Shown here in pieces: positions 35,947 to 46,155 of a stretch of 64,000 bases of DNA. The DNA comes from Neopestalotiopsis rosae (Eukaryota > Ascomycota > Sordariomycetes > Amphisphaeriales > Sporocadaceae). The number at the start of each line of letters is the position of its first letter. The stretch's first letter is position 1. The stretch spans positions 7,068,001 through 7,132,000 of the forward strand of contig JALGAS010000002.1 in NCBI GenBank assembly GCA_023078685.1, written 5' to 3'. The notes beneath the pieces are model-generated. The model did not search any database. It saw only the letters and a list, made by a program, of their open reading frames with translations, and had not been told where the DNA came from. A program made the position numbers and the translations under genes.

Positions 35947-36718
35947 TTTGAAGAACTATGGTAAGGGTTTACTGCAGAAAGCAAAGAGTATCTAAAAAGG
36001 ACAAACATGAATCACGCTCTGCTTGTGCTTCGTACAGAGGTCACGTATAATATAAAACCAAAATGAGCTAGATATGATCATATTCAGGTGATCCATGGGC
36101 TATATATGTTCCTACTGCTGATTCCTCGACCCATAAGCTATGCAACTACCGGCTAAAGAGAGGACGCTTAGTTATAAATTTATAATGATTGCTCGCACGA
36201 AACGTGGGGATCAATCTTGGTGTGGAGAGAAAGGTTGGGGTACCTAGGTCATCATGGTCATAGTGTGGTTATAGTGCGGTACGGCGGCTATACGTGTCGG
36301 CATGTGGAAATACGGAGTATCGGATGTGGTGGTGTCCAGTGTCCAGTCCAGTATCTGGGTGTTGGATCTGCGGGACCCAGGTGGCGGGACCAAGGGGAAT
36401 AAGGGGAACTCGACTGCGGGACTCATCTCGGGCATTTGTTTGGAGTCCAAGCAAGTTTTGGATGAGAGAATCTCCGAAAAGACCGATCGTACCTGTGTGA
36501 CATGGCTAGCAAGCAAGCAAGAAGCTCGATTTGTCTGTTGTCGTTGGTGGGGTGGGTTATTCGACTCTGAGCAGACTATAGCTCCCAAGCCTGCGACCGG
36601 ATGAAAAGACAAAAGCAGGCGCGTGATCATGGGTCGAATTGATAGTATATTTTGTATTCGTAATGAAATTATGTGGTCACTCGCTAGATATACGTTCCAA
36701 CCTTCACCTATCATATCC
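35947..36718. other. Intergenic, dioxygenase promoter and deacetylase 3' flank
   Basis: AT-rich near 35990-36180, with TATAATATAAAAC-like sequence about 100 bases upstream of the dioxygenase start on the minus strand. Open frames here overlap the deacetylase gene and carry no motif. Confidence 0.45.
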
Positions 36719-37666
36719 TCATCGCCAAACGGAAGTGTCCCATGATGGATCAGTGCCAACGAGACTCGGGTTCTTCTCAATAACCGCCTGTATATCGCGA
36801 CAAGGAGCTAGCCAGATACTACCCTCATCCCGCTTGGTGGCAAGGTATGCGAGCACCTTTTCCATAGCCTCGAAGCGCTCAGGTCGCTCTGTCAGGAAAG
36901 GGTGGAAGAGCAGAGACAAAAAGGATTGCTTCTCAATAGCCTGGTCAATTTCCCGAATGTAGCGTTCCACCAGGACATCCGGGGTTTGTGGCACAGATGG
37001 GTATTCACCCTTCATCTCTCGCAGTCCAGTGAAGCTTTCCATGTAAAAGTACGCATCCACCGTTGCCCACTTGAAGGGCAGAATGACCATGCTATCACCC
37101 GTGCTCTCATCCACGGGAACCACGGCGGCGTCCTCGGCGGCAGGACTAATGTACTTGAGTCCGTATTGTCGCGCCAAGGTGAGAGTGGAAGTGCCCTTGG
37201 TCAAGCCGCCCGGAGGACGGAATCCAGCGTACGACGGCAGTTTCTTGTCGAGCGCAGGCAGCTGAATGCCCTGCGGACCGAAACTGCGGGCAAAGTTGGC
37301 CTTCTCGGCGTCGTCGTCGAGCTTGTACCACGCCTCGTGCTGCCAGGCGTGCCAGGCGACCTCATGACCAGCAGCTGCGATCTCGTCGACGACAAAGTCG
37401 CCATAAATGCCCAGGTTCCAGCTTTCAACGAAATACGTGACGGAAATGTCGTACTTTTTCAACAAGGCCAGGATTTGTGGAATTACTTCAGTGACCGTGT
37501 AGTGCTTTCCAATCGGCTTGGATTCTGGCCACAGCTTGCGGTTGAGATCAGCCGCTTCGCCCAGGTTGTCGCAAGTCAGTGCAATGGCAGCTCGAGCTCC
37601 GTGGGGCCATCGTGGCTGGTCCTGGGCGGTAGTAGTAGCCCCTTGGGTGAGGTTGTCAGAGGCCAT
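36719..37666 (-). CDS. NodB/PuuE-type polysaccharide deacetylase-family hydrolase
   Basis: Intronless, 315 aa, start ATG at 37666. The fold is that of carbohydrate esterase family 4 and the related PuuE allantoinases and cyclic imidases, metal-dependent enzymes that hydrolyse an amide or cyclic imide. Visible motifs are the first-strand acidic site (ALTCDN), the metal His pair in a HxxxH arrangement (EVAWHAWQHEAW), the FRPPGG segment that corresponds to the catalytic-base motif, and a late His (LLFHPFLTERPERF) typical of the family. There is no signal peptide or chitin-binding module, so it is probably intracellular and unlikely to act on the cell wall. Inside a catabolic cluster an amidohydrolase on a small molecule, such as a cyclic imide, lactam or N-acyl aromatic, is more plausible than chitin deacetylation (inference). 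Confidence 0.87.
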   Translation of the reverse strand: MASDNLTQGATTTAQDQPRWPHGARAAIALTCDNLGEAADLNRKLWPESKPIGKHYTVTEVIPQILALLKKYDISVTYFVESWNLGIYGDFVVDEIAAAGHEVAWHAWQHEAWYKLDDDAEKANFARSFGPQGIQLPALDKKLPSYAGFRPPGGLTKGTSTLTLARQYGLKYISPAAEDAAVVPVDESTGDSMVILPFKWATVDAYFYMESFTGLREMKGEYPSVPQTPDVLVERYIREIDQAIEKQSFLSLLFHPFLTERPERFEAMEKVLAYLATKRDEGSIWLAPCRDIQAVIEKNPSLVGTDPSWDTSVWR

Positions 37667-38243
37667 ATCAGGTTTTGAATATGTTGAAGGAAGATGCAGC
37701 GAGACGACTTATTGCAATGATCGCATTCTGCATCAGACAGGGGTCATCAGACAGACTATCTACTAAGTTGGTAGTCTTCATCTCTCCAATGCTGGCCCGG
37801 CTATTCATCATCATGGGTAAGAATTTGGGGGGCCGCTTTTGCGGGGAGATGGCGCATCAAGACCTGCCATCTTCCCCATATTTCGCAGCATTGATTATTG
37901 CGGGGAGCGCTGATGGCCTATAGGTTTGCAAGGGATCGTGTACCTAGGATTTGCGGCGTCCTGGCAATAATAAATCATTACCACCTTGATATAAAGCGTA
38001 CCCAACATTCCATACTTTTGACTTGGGAATGATGGCATTCCTACCGTTGAACACTGTTCATCGAATCCGCCATTAGCGGCTGGGTTTTTGGTGTGGCTAT
38101 CCGCTATAAACTCACCAAGGTTGCGTACGGCTTACACAAGAACGATTTTTACTTTTCATTTGTGCATACCTTGGTTCCGACTGGGGAAGAGAAAATCTTA
38201 ATTGCCATCTTCATTACCTTGAATACGGTCATATTATCATCAA
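37667..38243. promoter_or_regulatory. Shared divergent promoter, deacetylase / flavin hydroxylase
   Basis: Spacer of 577 bp between two divergent cluster genes. It has a weak TATA-like stretch (GCTATAAACTCACC near 38100). No clear operator recognised. Confidence 0.35.
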
Positions 38244-40355
38244 ATGGCAGAAATGGTGGAAGAAACGACTGGTGTCATCATTATTGGCTGCGGTCCAACT
38301 GGTGCCATGCTGTCAGCACAGCTCGGCCGACTAGGCGTACCCAACATATGTCTGGACAAGGAGGATGGCATCACCAACGATCCGCGCGGCATTGCTCTCG
38401 ACGAAGACGGAATTCGCGCTGTGCAGAGCATTGGCCGCTACGATGACGTCTTCACCAGCATTGGACAGTGCATGGGCAAATTCTTCTTCATCAGTGGCGT
38501 GCACAACGACCTCCATCACCCGGCCTTTTTGACCATGGACTACAGCACATCAGAGGGAGGGACGGGACACGTTGGGTTCATTTGCCACAAGCAGCCGCAT
38601 CTCGAAAGATCTCTACGACGTGCCCTGCTCGAGACTCCCTCCAGTCAGCTGAGAGAGAGATGCACCTTGACAGCCATCTCTGAAGACAGTGATTGGGTGT
38701 ACGCGACTTACAAAACCGCGGATGGCCACTCAACAACAATCAGAGGCAAGTATCTGGTGGGTGCCGACGGCAAGACTGGGTTTACACGGAAAAAGTACCT
38801 GGAAGAAAAAGGTGTGTTGATGCTACAATCAAGTCAGTAAGTAGTGTTCACCCATGAAATTCGCATGTGGCATCAATATTTGCCACACCATGCTAAGTCA
38901 CACCAGGACAGCATATGAAGAAACATGGGTTGCGGTGAATTGGAAAATATCACTCCCCAACCCAAATACACATCCCGATTTCCCCCTGTGGAAACTGGGA
39001 TACAGCCCGGAAGAAGTTTTTGACCTGTTCTTCCCAGAAAACTTCAGGTTCTTGTGCAATCACCAGCGACCGGCGGTATGTGGCCGTTTCGGGAGACCTG
39101 AAGAAAGATTGTACCGCTTTGAGTTTGTCGTGAAGCATGGTGAAGTTGGGGAGGAACTCGTGCAACCGGATTGCTTGAAAGCTATCTTGCGACCATACTT
39201 TACACATCCTGGGAGTCGTTTTGGGTCAGTATTATGTAGCCATTCTTCCCGCCATGCGTTAGTAACTGATGTATTTCTAAGGCTCCAGGATACGGTCGCA
39301 TATCCTGAAGACTGTATAGAGACGCTTCGAGCCAGTCCTTTCCTGTTCGCTGCGAGAAGCTGCAACAAATGGGCCCTTGGACGAGTGTTATTATGCGGTG
39401 ATTCCGCTCACGTATTTCCTCCTTGTTAGTAAACCTGTGGGCTATATTACTATATTTCTATGCAGACACGACTAACTTGGCTTGTATAGTTGGAGGACAA
39501 GGACTGGCATCAGGATTTCGAGATGCTTGCTCACTGGCGTGGCGCCTGAAAATTGCATGCCAGCCGGGTTTCCAGCCCTATGAAGCCCTATTCCGCGCCT
39601 GGTATCAAGAGCGCAAGCAGCAGTTGGAACGATCACTAGCGGCCACCGTCGAGAATGGACGATATGTCACCGAAAGTAACCCCCTCAAGGTGTTTCTTCG
39701 CGATACCTATCTTTGGGTGTTACAACTCGTCCCATCCTGGCGACGTCAGCTCGAAATGGGCGCCAGAGCTGGTGGAATGTGCCAGTATGAGCCGCAACCT
39801 GGTCTACACTTCGTCTCACATCTTCGCGGTGGGCTGCTACTACCACAAGTCTACTGCATGCCACTCGCAACGGGCTACTCTAGAAACGAGACAACCAGGA
39901 TCAGATTCACCGATGACGAGATTTTTCATCCCACTAAAAAGGGTCTCCTGCAGTTGGTCGCATTTGCTTCCGATGTAAATGAGATAGCCACTATCTATCA
40001 CGATTTAAAAGAGGCCGCCCAGAAACAATCGAGTCCGTACATTGACGTTTCCGAAGCCACCATAATCGTCATGGACACCAAAACACAACGACTCCCCGCT
40101 CCTAGCACTGGAACCCAATTGCACACAGTCCGCATAGCCAGCGGCGAAGAATTTGCCAGCAGTCCCCTTTGTCGAAACCGCCCTGAACCTCGGTACTATG
40201 ACGAGTTTCGCCTCATGAAGGAGCTGCCCGGCCAGAAATTTGTGCTCATTAGACCTGACCGCTTCGTCTTTGCTGCTTGCAAGTCCAAAGACGAACTCAT
40301 TTATGCTATAGAGGCCATTGAACCCATCTTGCATGGTGAAGACCTCTCTCTGTAG
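38244..40355 (+). CDS. FAD-dependent aromatic hydroxylase (phenol hydroxylase / MhpA-like)
   Basis: Class A flavoprotein monooxygenase that hydroxylates a phenolic ring using NAD(P)H and O2. Four exons (38244-38836, 38907-39224, 39282-39424, 39490-40355) give about 639 aa. The three FAD signatures are complete: GCGPTG near residue 16 in the dinucleotide fold, the DG motif YLVGADGKTG, and the GD motif LLCGDSAHVFPP. The third intron falls just after the GD motif, and FGGQGLASGFRDA follows in the next exon. The C-terminal region (FVLIRPDRFVFAACKS) is the thioredoxin-like tail found in fungal MhpA and phenol-2-monooxygenase relatives. It would produce the ortho-diphenol consumed by the intradiol dioxygenase 2.3 kb away, a pairing common in aromatic degradation (family knowledge plus inference). 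Confidence 0.93.
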
Positions 40356-40763
40356 ATTTAATATGATTTTATCTCCAGACCCTTGATGACAGATCCTGTA
40401 CCGAATGAATCTGTCTACGCAAGCCTCTAAACCCCTGACTCTGCAACAAAGTCTTGCGGGGCTTTGGACGAAGCCTGCGGGACCTGAAAGTCTGCGGGAC
40501 CTCGCTGAACCTAGTATAATTTACCTAACCTAGTATACCTAATTGGCCCGCCGGCAGACGGGGTAATCGGCACTTTTGACACGGGGGCTCGCGCCGCCGA
40601 CTAAGCGGAGCGACGCGGGGTCCCTCAAACTCCTAAACGCCGACTATAAATATAAAGAAACATTGTTATGATCAAGTCTATCTGGGATACTATCATCCCT
40701 CCCCGCGTGCAATATCATCACATCTATTTACGGTAAAAACAACAGAAAAAGAAATCCACAATC
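40356..40763 (+). promoter_or_regulatory. Promoter of the CocE-type hydrolase gene with direct repeats and TATA box
   Basis: Two direct repeat pairs stand out: TGCGGGACCT at 40476-40485 and 40493-40502, and AACCTAGTATA at 40508-40518 and 40527-40537. A TATA box (TATAAATA) lies at 40645-40652, about 112 bp before the ATG at 40764. The GC-rich block 40545-40625 separates repeats and TATA. The repeats are plausible binding sites for a pathway regulator (inference). Confidence 0.45.
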
Positions 40764-42862
40764 ATGGAGGCCCTCAAGTCAAGGTTTCCGGACCTCAAGT
40801 TCATGCCCCTCGCGGCCCCGAGCAGCCATCCTCATTACCTCTACGATCCCTTCAACCCCTCCACTCAGGTCCTGAGTGCGGGACACACCAAGGCACCCGG
40901 CCGCCGCCCCTTCCCCGTGGACACGGTTTTCGAAAAGGATGCCGCCGTCGACATGAGAGACAATGTCAAATTGTATACCGATGTCTTTCGACCAAAGACC
41001 TCCGATGAGAGCTCTGGCAAAGTCCCGGCTCTCATTCAATGGAGTCCGTACGGCAAAAGTGGAGGTATGAACGCCCCCTATGGAACGAACTCTCTTTCAA
41101 CCCCTTGGCACAATTTGAATAAAGAAACAAAGAAAACATATGAACACCACTTACTGACTTTTGATTAAAAGGTGCTCAAACGTATGACGTGATGGGTCCA
41201 TTCCGCTGCGGTGTTCCCCTGGAGAAGACGTCTGGGTATGAAAAGTTCGAAGCCCTCGATCCGGCAGAGTGGTGCGCCAGGGGTTACGCCATCATCAACA
41301 TTGATGCCCGCGGCGCGGGAGACTCGGGAGGAGACATTGTCTTCTGGGGAGAGCAAGTACGTTGCCCACGTTTCCCGCTCACTCATTGAATCACAAAGAA
41401 CTCCGAGAAACAAAGAGACATTCATTAACAATTTTGTTGCATCTCAACAGGAGGCAATGGACATGTACGACACCGTCGAATGGGCCGCCAAGCAGCCGTG
41501 GTGCGACGGCTCCGTCGCCTTTGCCGGCAACTCGTGGCTCGCCATTTCCCAAATCAACCTGGGGTCGAGGTTCAGTCATCCCGCCCTCAAGGCGCTGGCG
41601 CCCCTCGAGGCCATGACGGACCCGTACCGCGACCAAATGGGCCGCGGCGGCATCCCTCGCGCTCCCTTTATGCGTATGATTGCTGGTGGAATGGCTGGTA
41701 ATTACCGTCCTTGCTGAAAGTCCAACTGGGCTTTGCTAAAAGTTCGCGCAGGAAAGAATGGAATCGAAGATGCCGCGTCTTACTTGGAGAAGCATCCATT
41801 GTTTGACGAGTACTGGGCCACAAAGGTGGTGCACGTGGAGAATATCAACGTGCCGCTCTACCTGACAGCGTCCTTCTCCACGGGAATACACTCTCGAGGA
41901 TCGTTTGAGACCTTTCAGCGAGCCAAGTCTCCAAAGAAGTGGCTGAGGGTTCACCCTTATCAAGAATGTAGGTTTTTCTTTTGCCCCAAAGCATCATTTC
42001 GTATCCCGATTGTAACATGATCTAATCATGCTGGGTAGGGTCGGATCTGTATCGACCAGAAATCAACGACGAACTGCAGTCATTTTTCGACAAATACTGC
42101 AAGGGAATCGACAATGACTGGGAAAAGACACCCAGATTCCGACTCTCCCTGCTCGGATTCGGGGACAGCCCCGCCAAGACAATTGTCGAGCGGCCCGAGC
42201 AGAGCTGGCCCATCAAGGGCACGGAGCTGCGCAAGTACTACCTCGACGCCGGCTCCCACTCCATGTCGGCATCCCAGCCCAGCGGCGAGTCCGTCGCGAG
42301 CCACGACGGGCATCACTTGACCGACTGCTCCGACTTTTCTGTGCACTTTGACGCGTACACGGAGCTCGCGGGCTACCCCGTCACCAAGCTCTGGATGTCC
42401 TGCGACGAGCACGACGACATGGACGTCCATGTGCAAATTCGCAAGATTGGCAAGGACGGCAAGACGCTCAAGAGCCTCAACTACGAGTGTCCCGTGCCCG
42501 AGCCCGAGGTCCCGGACACCAACGTTGCCAAGTTCCTGGGCCCGGACGGTATGCTCCGCGCGAGTCACCGTGTGTCCAAGACGGTCGTGGACGGCGCTGT
42601 GCAGTATATGCACGAAAAAGCTGAAAAGGTTACACCCGGCGAGGTTGTCGAGTTGGAGATTCCCCTGTGGCCAATGGGAATGGTCTTTGAGGCCGGCGAG
42701 GGAATCCTGCTGCGCGTTGCCGGGCACGAACTTCGGCTGCCAGAGGTCGAGATGCTAAAGACAAACGTTCCCTTGGATGAGAACAAGGGACGGCACAAGA
42801 TTCACACTGGAGGCAAGTGGGATAGCTTCTTAGTGGTGCCAGTGATTGCAGAGAGAAAATAG
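40764..42862 (+). CDS. CocE/NonD-family hydrolase (X-Pro dipeptidyl-peptidase S15-like)
   Basis: Serine hydrolase with an alpha/beta-hydrolase domain and a C-terminal jelly-roll (PepX_C). Five exons (40764-41064, 41172-41356, 41451-41697, 41752-41967, 42039-42862) encode about 590 aa. Family marks are IQWSPYGKSG (oxyanion-hole Tyr region), NIDARGAGDSGG, and the nucleophile elbow FAGNSWLA, where Ser follows Gly-Asn. WPIKGTELRKYYLD starts the jelly-roll and WPMGMVFEAGEGILLRVAG sits near its end. Relatives include bacterial cocaine esterase, which splits an aromatic ester, and glutaryl-acylases. No signal peptide is present, so an intracellular ester or amide hydrolase that frees the aromatic acid for downstream oxidation is the most economical role (inference). 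Confidence 0.9.
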
Positions 42863-43786
42863 TTCAAAAGTCGTTTATTGAATTAAGAAGTCTGTGACTG
42901 AATACATGATGTGGATAAATAGTGTAAGATCAATACCACACAGGCAGACTGACCATCGGTGGAGTCTGCAGAATATTTCAAAAGTCCGCAGACTGGTGAT
43001 AAGCTTGCGATAACGTAGTAAATTTTGCAGACATCAAGCGTTGGCAGGAATAACAACACGAAACGATAACGGAAAGAAAAAAGGAAAAAGGCGACCCGGG
43101 CGAGGAAAGCGAAGACACGAAGAAGAGGAGGGACCGTGAGTAAGGTTGGATAAAAATGACAAAAAAGAGCGATGACTCTGGTAATCGTTTGAATCGAACC
43201 CGAGCCCCCTAACAAAGATCCTCACGTTTGATCATAGGATATTCACTTTTCACCTGGGTGGCCACTGCACTCAAGAGCTTTACCGCTCGGCCATTGGACC
43301 TTTGTGACTTGTGGTTGAGGATTTTCCTTCTTTTTACATTCATAACCTCTCCATCGTTCAACTTGCATTAACTGATGTTTGACGCTTTACTGTCATTCAT
43401 TCTCGTACACTTCATACAAGAGAATACCGAAATCCGTCGGCAGAAAAGAAGGTGATTATTTTCCCCTTTTGTTTTCCTAGACATGCTCAGGTCTATTAAT
43501 GGACTTGCCCTTCGTCTTATTTGCTTCATGCGAGGAGTCTAGTGAGATGCCCAATAGGTTTGCACAATTCTTGAGCACTTGTGAGAGCAATGTACATGAG
43601 ATGATCAAATACACTCTGCTGAAACTACACACAATCTACGTCAAGGCCCTCCAGCAATACATCATTAATCTGGAGCATAAATCACTTGTTTCAGATCCCC
43701 CGTCACACTTCATCGCAGTCAGTTGTATGAGTACTGTTCTCTCCTTGTATTACCAATGCCTAGAATACAGTCTGCTCTGGACTCGT
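42863..43786. other. Intergenic with a tRNA-like remnant
   Basis: Boundary between the catabolic cluster and the housekeeping genes. The only recognisable structure is the tRNA-like sequence at 43176-43300, annotated separately. Confidence 0.5.
43176..43300 (-). pseudogene. tRNA-like pseudogene (Leu/Ser-type D arm, broken T stem)
   Basis: On the minus strand an A-box/D-arm sequence TGGCCGAGCGG (43283-43293) and a B-box GGTTCGATTC (43191-43200) are present in the right order, about 90 bp apart. The first is typical of class II tRNAs (Leu or Ser). A hairpin ATCCT/AGGAT lies between them. The T stem does not pair (TCGGG against CAAAC), and only about three acceptor pairs can form. This suggests a decayed intron-containing tRNA or a tRNA-derived element, not a working gene. 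Confidence 0.4.
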
Positions 43787-45303
43787 CTACAAGTACAAAC
43801 CCTCGGGCTCACCCTCCTGCTTAGTCTTCATAACTCTCTCGCGAGCAGATCGGAAATCCGCCATCTGCACTCTCATACGTCGCTCACGCAGAGCCATCAA
43901 ACCAGCCTCGGAGCAAATGGCCTTGATATCGGCACCAGAGAGATCATCCTTTTGCGAGATGAACTCATCCAGGTCGACGTCCTCATTCAGGCTCATCTTT
44001 GAAGTGTGCAGGTTGAAAATCTTGCGCTTGGTGTTTTGATCAGGGTTCTCGAATAGAATCTTTCTGTCGATACGGCCAGGTCGAATAAGGGCCGGGTCGA
44101 GCGATTCAATCTTGTTGGTGGCCATGATGACCTTGACATCACCACGGTCGTCGAAACCGTCTAGCTGGTTGAGAAGTTCCAGCATAGTTCTTTGAATTTC
44201 ACGTTCTCCGCCAGAGGTTGAGTCGTAACGTTTTGTGCCGATTGCATCAATCTCGTCGATAAACACAATGGAAGGGGCGTTCTCAGCAGCAACCTGGAAC
44301 AATTGTCGCACCAGTCGAGGACCATCACCAAGATACTTTTGAATCAACTCTGAACCCACAATACGCAGGAATGTTGCAGATGTCTGGTTGGCCACAGCCT
44401 TGGCCAAAAGTGTCTTTCCTGTACCCGGAGCACCGTAGAGAATGACACCCTTGGGAGGCTTGATACCCATCTCCTCGTACAACTCGGGATGCAGCAATGG
44501 CAGCTCGACTGACTCGCGCACTTCCTGGATTTGTTGCTCGAGACCACCAATGTCAGCGTACGACTCGGTCGGAGCCTTGTCGAGCTTCATGACGTTGACG
44601 GCAGGGTCCGCATCATCAGTCAGCACACCGACAATGGATACGCTCTTGTGGTGTAGTAAGACGGAGGCGCCAGGCTCTAGCAAGTCCTTGTCGACGAAAC
44701 TCATGATGCTAACATAGTATTCGGGGCCGGTGGTGCTAGAAACGATGGCGTGGTCGTCATCAATCATTTCCTCCAAAGTTCCTACGCCCATGGGGCTGCC
44801 ACGCATGTCGTCGACTCGTCCGCGCTCGTCGGCGTTTCGGTCACCAGCATCGAGGTCGGAAGCGGCGGGGCCGGCGGCATCCTTGGCAGTCTTTGCCTTG
44901 CGAAGACGTTCTTGGTTCTCGACGTATTCCTCTTCGAGCAGGAGATGATCATGGATTCTCTGCATGCGCAGCAGGCGGAGCTTGCATCGACTGGTGGGGT
45001 AGACGGCGGGAAGCTTGGCAGCAGCAGAAGAACCTCCCTGCTTTCTCTTCTTGCGACCGATGCGGGTGGTAGGTCTCGGCGGGGGTTCGTACTTGGGCTT
45101 GTCCTTCTGTTGATGGTAACATGGTCAGCAAGCTGAACTAGGTATTCACAGATGATGACGATGCAGACGTACCTTCTTGTCCTTGTCATCTCTGTCACCG
45201 GGGCCACCACCGCCCATGCCAGATTGGTTTTGACCCTATTCACGAGTGACTGATTAGTATGTGAAGTGATGTGCTGTTGCGATGAGGTTCTGCGACTTAC
45301 CAT
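43787..45303 (-). CDS. rpt2: 26S proteasome regulatory ATPase Rpt2
   Basis: AAA+ ATPase of the 19S base; it unfolds substrates and opens the 20S gate in nucleus and cytosol. Three coding exons: 45301-45303 (the start codon alone), 45173-45235 and 43787-45106, about 461 aa. The protein begins MGQNQSG, matching the N-myristoylation signal known for Rpt2. Walker A is GAPGTGKT near residue 245, Walker B is [11 protein letters not shown], and the second region of homology includes [20 protein letters not shown]. The C-terminus is Leu-Tyr-Leu, the HbYX gate-opening motif. A 30-40 residue Ala/Asp-rich insertion ([20 protein letters not shown]) lies before the OB domain and makes it longer than yeast Rpt2. 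Splitting the first codon from the rest by a 65-bp intron makes the start easy to misannotate. Confidence 0.97.
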
Positions 45304-46155
45304 CTTGGCGATGTGAGAACTGGTATCTAATCAACTGTCCGGCGAGGCTGCACTGATCCAATGGTCCGGGGGTTTAGGTCGGGAAATGGACAAATCGAAT
45401 TGCAGTGATCAATAATCCACTGCAAGTTTCACCAAACAGTCCCCAATGGAAGACCTGTTGGTGCGGTGTTGTGGTTTGGCTGATGGGGGAAGTTGTTGAT
45501 GATGGGTGTTGAGTGAGGCAAGAGGCCAAAGCCAGAGGTGCTGTGCTTGCAAGCTCCAGCGGAATCGATGACCTTGCTGCTAGCAGCTGTGCTGGGAGCT
45601 GAGTGCGGTGATCAGGCGGCAGAGGACGCGCCAGGTTCGAGCACTAGGTTGACTGACTAAGGTTTGGGTACGTATCTTTTTTCTTATGTTTGAGGCTGAA
45701 GCTTCGAGCATACATCAGACATGTGGTTCAGCACTCTTTGGCACTGTGGCGTCAAATCCACCTGGCTGGCACATGGGACGCGAGCCAAATTGTGCTGCTG
45801 CATCCATGAAACCAGCTGCTGAGCTCCCTAATCAGAATGTTATGCTTGATTTGTTCAGCCGGGATTATCCGGCCCCAGACCAATCAGAACGAGGGCCCGA
45901 GCATTCACCCGAGCTAGCACTGGCTCTGGGCTTGTGCAACCTGGGTCAAGAAACATCGTCAAGTTTGACAGCTCTCTCTGACTTGCTGGTAAATAATAGC
46001 ACTCATCCTTTTTTCAGGGCCCCGTCGATCTCAACCGTTCACATCAACGGTCTACGCATTTGCAGATTCGTCTTGACTGACGCCGTCTGCTGCTCCTTCC
46101 ATCAAAACTTCGGACCTTTTCCAGCCGTCCCTACCTCATTTCCGCACATCTCAAG
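45304..46155. promoter_or_regulatory. Divergent promoter, Rpt2 / succinyl-CoA ligase alpha
   Basis: Shared upstream region of two housekeeping genes. A long open frame on the plus strand (45686-46396) crosses into the first exon of the ligase gene in another frame and has no motif. A motif resembling the fungal proteasome-gene element was not found by eye. Confidence 0.45.

Noticed and set aside
35116..35964. 282-codon plus-strand open frame
   Set aside because: Antisense to the intradiol dioxygenase, whose iron ligands are unmistakable on the minus strand.
42080..42727. 215-codon minus-strand open frame
   Set aside because: Shadow of the last exon of the CocE-type hydrolase.
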